Notes: generated from the letters alone by a model not told the origin. Positions 7,707-16,459 are shown, counted from the first letter of the stretch. The stretch is 64,000 nucleotides of DNA from Pseudolabrys sp. (GCA_026125895.1 JAHCKG010000024.1:1-64000); one strand, 5' to 3'. Translations and numbers: made by a program.

Positions 7707-9446
7707 ATGGAGGCAAGACTGAGCGTTCTTACGCCCGGCGCGACGGTTGAACGCAAGCGCATGAGCCAGACGGCCGTGCTCGCTTGGGTGCTCGGCATTG
7801 TCCTCGCCGTGCTGGTGCTTCCGCCGGCCATCATCCTCATCATGCGTTCGGTCGCGGTGACCAATGCCGACGCTACCGTGGGCGGCTTCACGCTCGAACA
7901 TTTCGCGCGCTTCATCCGCAGTCCGGAACTGCTGCGCACCTTGTCGAATTCGCTGATCTTCGCGGTGTGTTCGACCGTCATTGGCTTGCTCTTTGGCGGC
8001 ACCTTGGCCTGGCTGGTCGAGCGCACCAATACGCGCTTCAAGGGTCTGGCTTACGTCACCACCATCATTTCGATGGGCACACCCTACATTCTGTACGTGA
8101 GTGCCTGGCTGTTTCTGCTCGGCCGCTCGGGGCCGTTCAACGATCTCTATCGTCAGCTCACCGGCAGCTTCCGGCCGCTGTTCGATCCTTATTCGCTTGG
8201 CGGCATGATTCTGATCGAGGGTTTCCTCTGGTCGCCGCTGGTATTCCTGCTGATGTCCTCGACGTTCCGCGCCGCCAACGCGGAGATGGAAGAAGCGGCA
8301 CGCATGAGCGGCGCTACCGTCTTCCGCACCATCTGGACGATCTCGATCAAGATGGCCAAGCCCGCCATCCTGGCGCTGGCGCTGTTCGTCTTCATCCGCG
8401 CCATCGAGGCTTTCGAGGTGCCGATCCTGGTCGGCCACCCGGGCAAGGTGAACGTGCTGACCACGGAAGTGTATCAGTCGATCAAGGAGACGATCCCGCC
8501 GGACCTCGGTTATGCCAGCGCCTATTCGGTGGTGCTGCTGGCGGTCGTCGCCGTGCTGCTGCACTTCTATAACCGCCTGTCGCGTAACGCCGGCCGCTAC
8601 TCGACCGTCACCGGCAAGGGCTACCGGCCGCGGCAGTTCGATCTCGGCGGCTATCGCTGGATCGGCGACCTGCTGGTGCTGTTCAATTTCTGCATTGTGC
8701 TGCTGTTGCCGCTGATCGCGCTGCTGTGGCTGTCGCTGCTGCCTTACATGCGCGCCATGAGTTTTGCCGCGATCAGCAACTTCAGCCTGGCGAACTACGC
8801 AACGGTGTTGACCTCGGATTACTACCGCACGCTGGCGACGAACACGCTCGCCGTCGGCGCGGTCGCCGCGACGCTCGGCATGACCCTGTTGTTCTTCGTC
8901 GGCTGGCTGAGTGCGCGGCGGCGACCTGGCGGCCAGATCCTCGATCAGCTCGCCACCGTGCCGCTGGTGTTTCCGGGCGTCGTGATGGGCGTCGCCTTTC
9001 TGATGATCCTGCTCAACGTGCCGCTGCCGATCTACGGCACCATCTGGGCGCTGATCATCGCCTACGTGGTGCGCTATCTGCCTTATGGCTTGCGCTACAC
9101 CTACACCGGCGTGTTGCAGATTCACAAAGAGCTCGAGGAAGCCGCCGGCGCCAGCGGCGCAACGCCGATGCAGGCGCTGCGCCGGATCATCGCGCCGCTG
9201 CTGTCGCCGGCGATCATTTCCGGCTGGCTCTTCATCTTCCTGATCGCGACCAAGGAACTCGCCGTCGCCGTGCTGCTGGCGGGACCGAGCTCGCAGGTGG
9301 TCGCCGTCGGCATGTACGATCTGTGGGTCAACGGGCAGGGCGGTGAACTCGCGGCCTTCGGCCTGATCTGGGCGGCGATCATGGCGCTGGTGGCGTCGGC
9401 CTTCTACTTCGTCGCCGAGAAGAGCGGCCGTGGCGGCATCCAGTGA
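7707..9446 (+). CDS. ABC transporter permease, fused two-domain (FbpB-like)
   Basis: The protein of about 579 residues contains two copies of the binding-protein-dependent permease domain in one chain, as usual for iron-type importers. Each half carries an EAA loop: MEEAARMSGATVFRTIWTISIKMAKPAI in the first and LEEAAGASGATPMQALRRIIAPLLSPAI in the second. Around 12 membrane segments are visible. The ATG at 7707 has no clear ribosome site; an ATG at 7761 (MSQTAVLAWVLG) just before the first membrane helix is an alternative start. It works with the ATPase at 9477. Confidence 0.92.
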   Translation: MEARLSVLTPGATVERKRMSQTAVLAWVLGIVLAVLVLPPAIILIMRSVAVTNADATVGGFTLEHFARFIRSPELLRTLSNSLIFAVCSTVIGLLFGGTLAWLVERTNTRFKGLAYVTTIISMGTPYILYVSAWLFLLGRSGPFNDLYRQLTGSFRPLFDPYSLGGMILIEGFLWSPLVFLLMSSTFRAANAEMEEAARMSGATVFRTIWTISIKMAKPAILALALFVFIRAIEAFEVPILVGHPGKVNVLTTEVYQSIKETIPPDLGYASAYSVVLLAVVAVLLHFYNRLSRNAGRYSTVTGKGYRPRQFDLGGYRWIGDLLVLFNFCIVLLLPLIALLWLSLLPYMRAMSFAAISNFSLANYATVLTSDYYRTLATNTLAVGAVAATLGMTLLFFVGWLSARRRPGGQILDQLATVPLVFPGVVMGVAFLMILLNVPLPIYGTIWALIIAYVVRYLPYGLRYTYTGVLQIHKELEEAAGASGATPMQALRRIIAPLLSPAIISGWLFIFLIATKELAVAVLLAGPSSQVVAVGMYDLWVNGQGGELAAFGLIWAAIMALVASAFYFVAEKSGRGGIQ

Positions 9447-9476
9447 CGGCACGACCGGGAGACAGGGATTAGGACG

Positions 9477-10577
9477 ATGCTGAAGCTCGAGCACCTCACC
9501 AAGGTCTATGCGGCGCTGCCCAACGAATATGCCGGCGGCATTCGCGACGCCAATATCGATCTGGCGCCAGGAACCTTCTTCACGCTGCTCGGCCCGTCCG
9601 GCTGCGGCAAGACCACGACCTTGCGCTGCATCGCCGGCCTGGAGACCCCGGATACCGGCCGCATCACCGTCGATGGCCGGCCTCTGTTCGACAGCGACCG
9701 CGGCATCTCGGTGCCGCTGCACCGCCGCAACATCGGCATGGTGTTTCAGTCTTACGCCATCTGGCCGCATATGAGCGTGTTCGAGAACGTGTCGTTCCCG
9801 ATGCGCGTGTCGAAGACGCAGCGCTACACCAGCGCAGAGATTTCAAAGGCGGTGGATGCCGCGCTGGAAAGTGTCGGTCTCGGCGGCTACGCCAAGCGTT
9901 CGGCGACGCAGCTTTCCGGCGGCCAGCAGCAACGCGTGGCGCTCGCCCGCGCCATCGTGCACCGGCCGAAATTGCTGCTGCTCGACGAGCCGCTGTCGAA
10001 CCTCGACGCCGCGCTGCGCGAGGACATGCGCATCGAGCTCAAGCGGCTGCAGCGTGAGCTCGGCGTCACCGCCGTCTATGTCACGCACGACCAGTCGGAG
10101 GCGCTGGCGATGTCCGATACCATCGCCGTCATCGCCAAGGGTCGCATGATGCAGGTTGGCTCGCCGCGCGACATCTATTTCCGCCCGGCCAACGAGTTCG
10201 TCGCCAGCTTCATCGGTCACACCAACATCCTGCGCGGCCGTCTCGATGGCGCCGGCAATTCGGTCGCGCTGGAAGGCGGCGGCACGTTGCGTTGCCGCAC
10301 CGCAGGCGAAGCCGGCCCCGATGTCGCCATCTCCATCCGTCCGGAAGACATCGCCTTGCAGAGGGCGGCGCCATCGAACGGCGACGGCATGAACATTTTG
10401 CCCGGCGTCGTTACCGCGGCGAGCTTCCTCGGCAACGTCGTGCATTACGAAATCAAAACGGGCAACGCCGGCAGCACGTTCCGCGTCGAAGGCGAGCCGG
10501 CGACGCCGTTCGACACCGGCGCCGAGGTGGTGATGTCGTTCCGTCCGGAGGACACGCTCGCCGTGCCGCGCAGCTAA
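9477..10577 (+). CDS. ABC transporter ATP-binding protein (FbpC/PotA-like)
   Basis: This 366-residue ATPase has Walker A GPSGCGKTT, the Q-loop VFQSYAIWPHMSVFENV, the signature LSGGQQQRVALARA, Walker B LLLLDEPLSNLD and the switch His in YVTHDQSEALAMSD. A C-terminal TOBE-like regulatory domain follows (VAISIRPEDIAL, VVMSFRPEDTLAV). It energises import through the permease at 7707. The ATG at 9477 follows an AGGA. The stop is only four bases before the flavin reductase gene, so the run continues. Confidence 0.95.
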   Translation: MLKLEHLTKVYAALPNEYAGGIRDANIDLAPGTFFTLLGPSGCGKTTTLRCIAGLETPDTGRITVDGRPLFDSDRGISVPLHRRNIGMVFQSYAIWPHMSVFENVSFPMRVSKTQRYTSAEISKAVDAALESVGLGGYAKRSATQLSGGQQQRVALARAIVHRPKLLLLDEPLSNLDAALREDMRIELKRLQRELGVTAVYVTHDQSEALAMSDTIAVIAKGRMMQVGSPRDIYFRPANEFVASFIGHTNILRGRLDGAGNSVALEGGGTLRCRTAGEAGPDVAISIRPEDIALQRAAPSNGDGMNILPGVVTAASFLGNVVHYEIKTGNAGSTFRVEGEPATPFDTGAEVVMSFRPEDTLAVPRS

Positions 10578-10581
10578 GGCC

Positions 10582-11214
10582 ATGTTTTACGATCCGCGCA
10601 GCGAGCCGCACGGACTGCCGCATAATCCGTGGAATGCGCTGATCTCGCCGCGGCCGATCGGCTGGATCTCCACTTTGTCGGCGGATGGCGTGGCCAACCT
10701 GGCGCCGTATTCATTCTTCAACGCCGTGTCCGGCAGCCCGCCTTTCGTGATGTTCTCCTCGACGCCGCGCAAGCATTCGCTGACCAATATCGAGGCGACC
10801 GGCGAATTCGTCGTCAATGTCGTCAGCTCGGATCTCTGCAAGCAGATGAACCAGAGCTCGGCGGTCTTTCCGCCGGAAGTCGACGAGTTCGAGCGGGTGG
10901 GGCTCGCCAAGGCGCCGTGCCGCAACGTCAAGCCGCCGCGCGTCGCCGCGTCGCCGGCGGCGATCGAGTGTATGCTCTACCAGACCATCCCCCTGAAGCC
11001 CAAAAGCGGCCTGCCGTCGGCGACGACCATCGTGATCGGCGAGGTCGTCGGCGTCCATATCGACGATGCCATCCTCACCGATGGTTTGGTCGATACGCGG
11101 CGCCTCAAGCCGGTCGCCCGGCTCGGCTACATGGATTACTCGGTCACCGAAGAGATCTTCGAGATGCTGCGTCCCGATTTCCAGTTCGCCGGGAGGCCCA
11201 ATGCCGATCACTGA
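10582..11214 (+). CDS. Flavin reductase family protein (FMN-binding split barrel)
   Basis: The 210-residue protein matches the flavin-reductase-like FMN-binding family: NPWNALISPRPIGWISTLSADGVANLAPYSFFNAVSGSPPFVMFSS is the FMN site, followed by FVVNVVSSDL. Such proteins bind FMN and either reduce it for a partner monooxygenase or act as stand-alone oxidoreductases. No partner monooxygenase is visible nearby. It lies four bases after the transporter ATPase and overlaps the next gene by 14 bases, so it is in the same transcript. Confidence 0.88.
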   Translation: MFYDPRSEPHGLPHNPWNALISPRPIGWISTLSADGVANLAPYSFFNAVSGSPPFVMFSSTPRKHSLTNIEATGEFVVNVVSSDLCKQMNQSSAVFPPEVDEFERVGLAKAPCRNVKPPRVAASPAAIECMLYQTIPLKPKSGLPSATTIVIGEVVGVHIDDAILTDGLVDTRRLKPVARLGYMDYSVTEEIFEMLRPDFQFAGRPNADH

Positions 11215-12070
11215 CGCCATGGTCCGGCAGACTGCCGAGGACCTCTATTCCTGGGCTTTGCGCAAGGTGCCGGACGACACAAAGGCGGCGCTGGCGCGCG
11301 CCATGGAAAAGGAGACCAAGGAAGCGGCGCGGCAGACTTTGCTGCTGCAATTGCGCAGCGCTGAGCTGGCCGAGAAGCGGGACACCTTCGTCTGCTCCGA
11401 CAGCGGCGTGCCGGTGTATTTCGTCAAGATCGGCAGCGCCGCGCCGCTGCAGTGCGACTTTCCGGCGGCGATCCGCCAGGGTTACGAGCATCTGGTCGAG
11501 ACCATCGAGCCGCCGATCCTCAAGCACGTCACTAATCCGCTGACGCTGGAGCGCGGCTACCACGGCAAGGACATGCCGATTGTCAGCTACGACTTCGAAA
11601 GCGGCCTCGATTACGTCGAGATGACCTGTTCGCCCAAGGCGCTCGGTTCCGGCCGCTGGGCGGCGCTCGAGTTGTTCACCTTTCCGACGCTGGAAGAAAT
11701 CGAGACCTACATCCTCGACGTCGCGATCAAGGCCGGCGCGCAACATTGCCCGCCGGTGGTGATGGGTATTGGCATCGGCGGCACCTTCGATCACTGCGCA
11801 TCGCTGGCTAAGAAGCAGACCTTGCGCGCGCTCGGCACCGTGAATACCGAACCAACCTTGGCGGCGATGGAGGAGCGGCTGACCCGTGCCGTCAACAAGC
11901 TCGGCGTCGGCCCGATGGGCACCGGCGGCGACACCACCGTGCTCGGCGTCCACATCGACTATGCCTCCGGCCATGGCTTCACGCCGGTCGCGGTGTGTTT
12001 CAATTGCTGGATCAATCGCCGTACCCGCGCCAGGCTGTACGGCGATGGCCGCATCGAGCGCATGGAGTAG
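11201..12070 (+). CDS. Fumarate hydratase/tartrate dehydratase-type hydro-lyase, alpha subunit
   Basis: The protein (about 289 residues) is the alpha subunit of a class I Fe-S hydro-lyase of the FumA/TtdA family. It carries FVCSDSGVPVYFVKIG, GIGIGGTFDHCASLAKKQTL and MGTGGDTTVLGVHIDYA, which supply the ligands of an oxygen-sensitive [4Fe-4S] cluster. With the beta subunit downstream it would add or remove water from a dicarboxylate such as fumarate/malate or tartrate. The ATG at 11201 has GGGAGG just upstream and overlaps the flavin reductase gene. The neighbourhood of a transporter favours a catabolic substrate rather than housekeeping fumarase, but this is inference. Confidence 0.9.
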   Translation: MPITDAMVRQTAEDLYSWALRKVPDDTKAALARAMEKETKEAARQTLLLQLRSAELAEKRDTFVCSDSGVPVYFVKIGSAAPLQCDFPAAIRQGYEHLVETIEPPILKHVTNPLTLERGYHGKDMPIVSYDFESGLDYVEMTCSPKALGSGRWAALELFTFPTLEEIETYILDVAIKAGAQHCPPVVMGIGIGGTFDHCASLAKKQTLRALGTVNTEPTLAAMEERLTRAVNKLGVGPMGTGGDTTVLGVHIDYASGHGFTPVAVCFNCWINRRTRARLYGDGRIERME

Positions 12071-12074
12071 GGCG

Positions 12075-12704
12075 ATGAGCGGCACCGCCACTCGAGAACT
12101 GAAGCTGCCGCTGTCGGACGCCGATGTGCGCGCGCTCAAGGTCGGTGACATTGTCTATGTTAGCGGCGAGATCCACAGCACCGCCGGCATCCCGACGCAC
12201 AAGCGCATGCTCGAGTGTCTGGCCCGCGGCGAGGCTTTGCCGTTCGATCTCAAGGGTGGCGCGCTGTTTCACCTCGGCAGCTACAACATCGAGGACGACA
12301 AGGGCGGCCTCAAGATCCTCTACATTAACCCGACCACCAGCACGCGCTTCAACGACCTGATGCCGCAATTGATCCCGGCTCTCGGGCTGCGCCTGACCGG
12401 CGGCAAGGGCGGTCTCGATGCCCGTTCGGCGCTGGCGATGAAGCAAGCCGGTTGCGTCTATCTGTCGTTTCTCGGCGGCGGCGCGCCGATCCTCACGGAC
12501 GCGATCAAGCGCGTCACCGGCATCGGCTGGCGCGACATGATCTCGCATTATCGCCTGGTGCGGATCGAGGTCGAGCGGCTGGGACCGCTGACGGTCGCCA
12601 TCGATGCCCATGGCAACAGCGTCTACGACGACACCATCAAGGCGATGCACGATAATCGCGCCGCGATCCTCGCCGAACTGCGCGCCGAGCGCGAACGCGG
12701 TTAA
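12075..12704 (+). CDS. Fumarate hydratase/tartrate dehydratase-type hydro-lyase, beta subunit
   Basis: This about 209-residue protein is the partner beta subunit (TtdB/FumA C-terminal domain). It shows the swivelling-domain sequence LKVGDIVYVSGEIHSTAGIPTHKRML, the GGKGGLD loop and the DAHGNSVYD motif near the end. The ATG at 12075 is four bases after the alpha stop. Its stop shares a TTAA with the stop of the convergent CoA transferase at 12701, so the two genes overlap tail to tail by four bases. Confidence 0.9.
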   Translation: MSGTATRELKLPLSDADVRALKVGDIVYVSGEIHSTAGIPTHKRMLECLARGEALPFDLKGGALFHLGSYNIEDDKGGLKILYINPTTSTRFNDLMPQLIPALGLRLTGGKGGLDARSALAMKQAGCVYLSFLGGGAPILTDAIKRVTGIGWRDMISHYRLVRIEVERLGPLTVAIDAHGNSVYDDTIKAMHDNRAAILAELRAERERG

Positions 12705-13927
12705 CGGATCGCGCCTTTCACGCGCAGGGCCGCGATCTCGTCGGCCGGCAGGCCGAGCACGTCGCGCAGCACGTCGTCGGTGTGCTCGGCGAACACTGGC
12801 GGCGGCAGGTCGGTGCCGGTCTCGGTCGCCGAGAAGCGGATCGGATTGGCGACGACGCGCACATTGCCCGCTTTGCTGTGCTCGACGCTTTGCAGCAGCT
12901 GGCGGTGCTGCACCTGCGGGTGCGCGAACACGTCTTCGAAGGTGTTGAGCGGGCCGCTCGGCACACCGACCTTGTCGAGCGCCGCGTACCAGTTGTCGGC
13001 GGTGTCTTTCTTCAGGCACTCGGCCAGGATCGGGATGAGCGTGTCGGCGTTGCGCACGCGCTCGAGATTGGACGCAAAGCGCGGGTCGTCGGCGAGTTCG
13101 GGGCGGCCGAGGAGTTCGACGAAACGGCGGAACTGCATATCGTTGCCGACAGCGATCATGATCGGCCGGTCGGCGCAGTCGAAGCTCTGCCATGGGCAGG
13201 TGATCTGCGACGCGGTACCATTGCGCCGCGGCAGCTTGCCGGACGACAGGTAGTTCATCGCCATGTGCGAGGCGGCGTGGATCTGCGTGTCGAGCAGGGC
13301 GATGTCGATGAACTGGCCTTCGCCCGATTGGGTGTCGCGATGATTGAGTGCGGCGAGAATGGCGACGACCGCATAGAGCCCGGCGGTGATGTCGGAGATC
13401 GAATAGCCGACCAGCGCCGGGCCGGCGCCCGGCTTGCCGTCGGGAATGCCGGTCATGCTCAGGAGGCCGCTCATCGCCTGGAAGATCGGATCGTAGCCGG
13501 GCAGGTGGCTGAGCGGGCCGGTCTGGCCGAAGCCGGTGATCGAACAATAAATGAGGCGCGGGTTACGCTTCGCGACCGACTGATAATCTAGGCCAAACCG
13601 GGCGAGGTTGCCGACCTTGAAGTTCTCGATCAGCACGTCGGCGCGGTCGATGAGCTGGAGGATCAGCGCCTGGCCCTCGGGTGTGCCCATGTCGATGGCG
13701 ATGGAGCGCTTGCCGCGGTTCATCGCCATGAAGGAGGAGGTCTCGCCGGTCGGCTCGCCGTCCGCCTTGAGATGCGGCACGCCCATGCGGCGGACGTCGT
13801 CGCCACCCTTAACGTGCTCAACCTTAATGACTTCCGCGCCGAGATCGGCGAGCATCTGCGCCGCCCAGGGACCGGCAAAGACCCGGCTGAGATCGAGCAC
13901 CTTGATGTGTGACAGATTACCCGGCAC
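12701..13927 (-). CDS. CaiB/BaiF family CoA transferase (family III), second copy
   Basis: The 408-residue protein resembles the product of 2672-3871 along its whole length: LSHIKVLDLSRVFAGPWAAQMLADLGAEVIKVE, LARFGLDYQSVAKRNPRLIYCSITGFG, and the catalytic-Asp region PGYDPIFQAMSGL. It transfers CoA between carboxylic acids in the cytoplasm. The start is a GTG at 13927, supported by AGGAGG upstream; the frame is open 12 codons further. It points toward the fumarase-like genes and away from the GntR gene, so the regulator may control it from the shared spacer. Confidence 0.93.
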   Translation of the reverse strand: MPGNLSHIKVLDLSRVFAGPWAAQMLADLGAEVIKVEHVKGGDDVRRMGVPHLKADGEPTGETSSFMAMNRGKRSIAIDMGTPEGQALILQLIDRADVLIENFKVGNLARFGLDYQSVAKRNPRLIYCSITGFGQTGPLSHLPGYDPIFQAMSGLLSMTGIPDGKPGAGPALVGYSISDITAGLYAVVAILAALNHRDTQSGEGQFIDIALLDTQIHAASHMAMNYLSSGKLPRRNGTASQITCPWQSFDCADRPIMIAVGNDMQFRRFVELLGRPELADDPRFASNLERVRNADTLIPILAECLKKDTADNWYAALDKVGVPSGPLNTFEDVFAHPQVQHRQLLQSVEHSKAGNVRVVANPIRFSATETGTDLPPPVFAEHTDDVLRDVLGLPADEIAALRVKGAIR

Positions 13928-14015
13928 GGCCGTTCCTCCTGGCGCGGCGAGCCGCCACGCCACCGATTGTCCTAATGTGCTAGGTTTACGAGTAATAGGG
14001 CGTCCGGCCTGCCTG

Positions 14016-14061
14016 TCAATTGATTAAAAGCTAGTTTTTGCTGGGAAAACTCTTTAGTTTT
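14016..14061. promoter_or_regulatory. Candidate operators in CoA transferase/gntR spacer
   Basis: The spacer 13928-14113 turns AT-rich near its right end. It contains the palindrome TCAATTGA (14016-14023) and AAAACT, CTTT, AGTTTT (14046-14061), with another AGTTTT copy at 14033-14038 giving three related half-sites. The position in front of the GntR gene and the divergent CoA transferase suits autoregulation. This is inferred from layout only. Confidence 0.35.
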
Positions 14062-14113
14062 CGGAAAGCGATAGCGGCCCTTCGGGGGTCTCAAGAAGTG
14101 GGCGGCGCACCGG

Positions 14114-14866
14114 ATGGATCAGAAGGCTCTCGGCAACAACACGGCTGAAGCGCTGCGCAAGAGTTCGGTCGCGCGCTATCTGCAATTGGCGAGCCTGTTC
14201 CGCCGCCGCATCGAATCCGGCGAATGGCTGGTCGATAGCAAAATTCCGACTGTGAAAGAACTCGCCGACCAGTGCGGCGTTGCCAGCATGACGATCCGCC
14301 AGGCGCTCGATCTGCTCGAGGCCGATGGGCTGATCGAGCGCTTCCGCGCCAAGGGCACCTTCGTCAAGAAGCAGCCGCAGCGCGATCTGTGGTGCAAGGT
14401 ACACACCGACTGGACCGGTCTCCTGCTCGCGCGCGAGAACGCCGTCATCGAGATCCTGTCGGACGAGCGCAATGTGCCGCTGCCGCCGTACCATGGCGAC
14501 GCCGGCATTCCGGCGCCGGCTTACCGGCATCTGAAGCGGCGGCATTCGCGCAACGGCGTCGCCTTCCTGCTGGCCGATGTCTACGTCGATGAGCGCATCG
14601 TCCCGCTCATTCCGGAAAGCGCGTTCACCACGGCGACGGCGATGCGCCTCGTCGCCGATATCGCCGACCAGAAGATCGTCGATGCCCGCCAGGAATTGAC
14701 CATCGGCGCCGCCGATCTGGAAACCTCGACGCGGCTGAACATCCCGCTCGGCGAGGCGGTGGCCAAAGTGCAGCGCGTTGCCGTCAATCAGGACGGCCAC
14801 CTCATCCTGGTCGCCAATGGCATCTATCGCGGCGATATGGTGCGCATCGAGATGAAGCTGCGTTAG
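14114..14866 (+). CDS. GntR family regulator, HutC/UTRA type
   Basis: The 250-residue protein begins with a GntR winged helix-turn-helix (residues about 18-80: YLQLASLFRRRIESGEWLVDSKIPTVKELADQCGVASMTIRQALDLLEADGLIERFRAKGTFV). The rest looks like a UTRA effector domain, with the AFLLADVYVDERI strand and an ending that typically binds a small organic acid or sugar derivative. The ATG at 14114 was kept. It is divergent from the CoA transferase at 13927 and probably regulates that gene and perhaps the 2007-12704 genes. The effector is unknown. Confidence 0.9.
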   Translation: MDQKALGNNTAEALRKSSVARYLQLASLFRRRIESGEWLVDSKIPTVKELADQCGVASMTIRQALDLLEADGLIERFRAKGTFVKKQPQRDLWCKVHTDWTGLLLARENAVIEILSDERNVPLPPYHGDAGIPAPAYRHLKRRHSRNGVAFLLADVYVDERIVPLIPESAFTTATAMRLVADIADQKIVDARQELTIGAADLETSTRLNIPLGEAVAKVQRVAVNQDGHLILVANGIYRGDMVRIEMKLR

Positions 14867-14882
14867 GCCGCAAGTCGCTGCA

Positions 14883-15587
14883 TCACCCCTGCTCGGAGTC
14901 GAAGGCCGCGAGCGCATGCTGGCGCATGCCGCTGACCGGCTCCACCGGCTGGCGGGCGCGGTCGTCGATACTGATCAGCGCGTCGCGCTCCTTCACCGAA
15001 GACAGATGCGGGCCGAGGTCGCGCAGCAGGCCGTCGGTCACGCCATAGAGCCAGCCGTGCAGATGCAGCTTCTTGCCGCGGTTCCAGGCTTTCTCGACCG
15101 TCGGGATCGCGGCAATGCGGCGCACCTGCATCTCGACGTTAAGTTCGCACATCCGGTTGATGCGCGCATCGGCGTCGGCGATGGTATCGAACAGCGCGCG
15201 GTGCTTGCGATAGAGCATGGTGATCGGCTGCAGCCAGTGATCGACCAGCGCGGTGCGTTCGTCGCCGAGCGCGCGCTGGATGCCGCCGCAGCCGTAGTGA
15301 CCGCAGACGATGACATGTTCGATGCGCAGGATTTCGATGGCATATTCCAGCACCGAGAGCAGGTTCATGTCGCTGGTGTGCACCATGTTGGCGATGTTGC
15401 GCTGGACGAAGACCTCGCCCGGATCCAGTCCCAGCACATCGTTGGCGGTGACGCGGCTGTCGGAGCAGCCGATCCACAACAGCTTCGGATTCTGGATGCC
15501 GGCCATGCGCACGAAATAGCCGGGATCGCCGCGGGTCTTGGCCTGCGCCCAGGCGACGTTGCGATCGAACAGGTGTTCGAGGCACAT
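14883..15587 (-). CDS. Beta-class carbonic anhydrase
   Basis: Beta carbonic anhydrase interconverts CO2 and bicarbonate in the cytoplasm. This 234-residue protein has the zinc and catalytic residues Cys41, Asp43 and Arg45 in CSDSR, and His97 and Cys100 in HYGCGG. I chose the ATG at 15587 (MCLEHLFDRN), which lies four bases after the stop of the DUF2478 gene; the frame is open 15 codons earlier but that region overlaps the neighbour. It is the last gene of the nar run on this strand. The length is slightly above the usual 200-230. Confidence 0.95.
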   Translation of the reverse strand: MCLEHLFDRNVAWAQAKTRGDPGYFVRMAGIQNPKLLWIGCSDSRVTANDVLGLDPGEVFVQRNIANMVHTSDMNLLSVLEYAIEILRIEHVIVCGHYGCGGIQRALGDERTALVDHWLQPITMLYRKHRALFDTIADADARINRMCELNVEMQVRRIAAIPTVEKAWNRGKKLHLHGWLYGVTDGLLRDLGPHLSSVKERDALISIDDRARQPVEPVSGMRQHALAAFDSEQG

Positions 15588-15591
15588 GGCG

Positions 15592-16161
15592 CTACTGCCT
15601 GAGACTGTCTCGCGTTGGAAGTCGGCGCCCATCCTTGCACGTCGCCAGGCCTCTGGCCGCCAGCCATTGCTCTATCGCGCCCTCCGACACTTCGCATTCG
15701 TCGGCGAGGCCGTCGACGAAATATCGCCACTGGTCGAGGTTGCGATAGGGCACGCCGACGATCAGCGGAATATCGAGCAGCGCCGCGTGACCGATGAGGT
15801 CGCGCAGGCCGCCGCCTTCGGCTTCGACTTTGCCGAACTTGTTGAGGACGATGAGGTCGAGTTCTCGATCGAGCACGTCGATCAGCAGACCGGCGGCATC
15901 CGAAAGCCGGCTGTGATCGAGCCGGCAGCCGCGCGCCGCCGGGCCGCGATCTTCCGACAGTTGGAATTTGGTGCGGGTGTACAGCTCCTCGACCGCCATG
16001 TCGCATTTGGTGCGGCCGGGGACGTCGGTGTTGATCTGCACCAGCCCAGCGACGGTCACGCCGCCGTCGCGCAGCCGATAGGCAGTGCCGGCGATCAGCC
16101 GGTCTGCGGCAAAGCCGTCGGAGTAGGTCACCGCAAGAATGTTGAGCGGGCTAGAGGCCAT
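15592..16161 (-). CDS. DUF2478 family protein
   Basis: The 189-residue protein matches the DUF2478 type. The N-terminal strand NILAVTYSDGFAADRLIAGTAYRLRDGGVTVAGLVQ resembles the start of a nucleotide-binding fold, although a full Walker A is not visible. DLIVLNKFGKVEAEGGGLRDLI is the most conserved-looking part. DUF2478 genes are often found near molybdate or molybdenum-enzyme genes. Its position after the nitrate reductase genes fits a molybdenum-related accessory role. No biochemical function can be given. Confidence 0.75.
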   Translation of the reverse strand: MASSPLNILAVTYSDGFAADRLIAGTAYRLRDGGVTVAGLVQINTDVPGRTKCDMAVEELYTRTKFQLSEDRGPAARGCRLDHSRLSDAAGLLIDVLDRELDLIVLNKFGKVEAEGGGLRDLIGHAALLDIPLIVGVPYRNLDQWRYFVDGLADECEVSEGAIEQWLAARGLATCKDGRRLPTRDSLRQ

Positions 16162-16171
16162 GACGCGGTGC

Positions 16172-16447
16172 TCACGCGTGCAAGGCGCTGGCGAAGGCGC
16201 GCTTGAGGTAAATCGCGGCCGGATCGACCGACTGGCCGATCTGGCCGAGCAGGGTGACCCATTCTTCTTCCGAGGCGTAGTCGGAATAACGCCGCACGGC
16301 GGCCTGGCTGAAGGTCGCCAGATCCATGCCGGCGCTTTCGGCGCGGTCGGTCATGGCGGTGAGCAGTGTCAGGTCGCCGACGCTCATGATGACTTCCGCA
16401 GCCGCCGCGTCGTCGGTTAGTTGCCGGATGACGTCGCCGAGTAACAT
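16172..16447 (-). CDS. Small protein in nar run, unknown function
   Basis: The 91-residue acidic, mostly helical protein (MLLGDVIRQLTDDAAAAEVIMSVGDL..., ending KRAFASALHA) has no membrane segment, signal peptide or cysteine. It lies 12 bases after the PPIase gene and 10 bases before the DUF2478 gene in the same direction, and its codon use looks like its neighbours, so it is probably real. I do not recognise a characterised family. Its place suggests help in maturation or assembly of the nitrate reductase. Confidence 0.7.
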   Translation of the reverse strand: MLLGDVIRQLTDDAAAAEVIMSVGDLTLLTAMTDRAESAGMDLATFSQAAVRRYSDYASEEEWVTLLGQIGQSVDPAAIYLKRAFASALHA

Positions 16448-16459
16448 GGCTCTTTCCCC

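Noticed and set aside
10582-11214. Flavin reductase as part of a two-component monooxygenase
   Set aside because: No monooxygenase gene is visible in the window near it, so the partner claim is unsupported.
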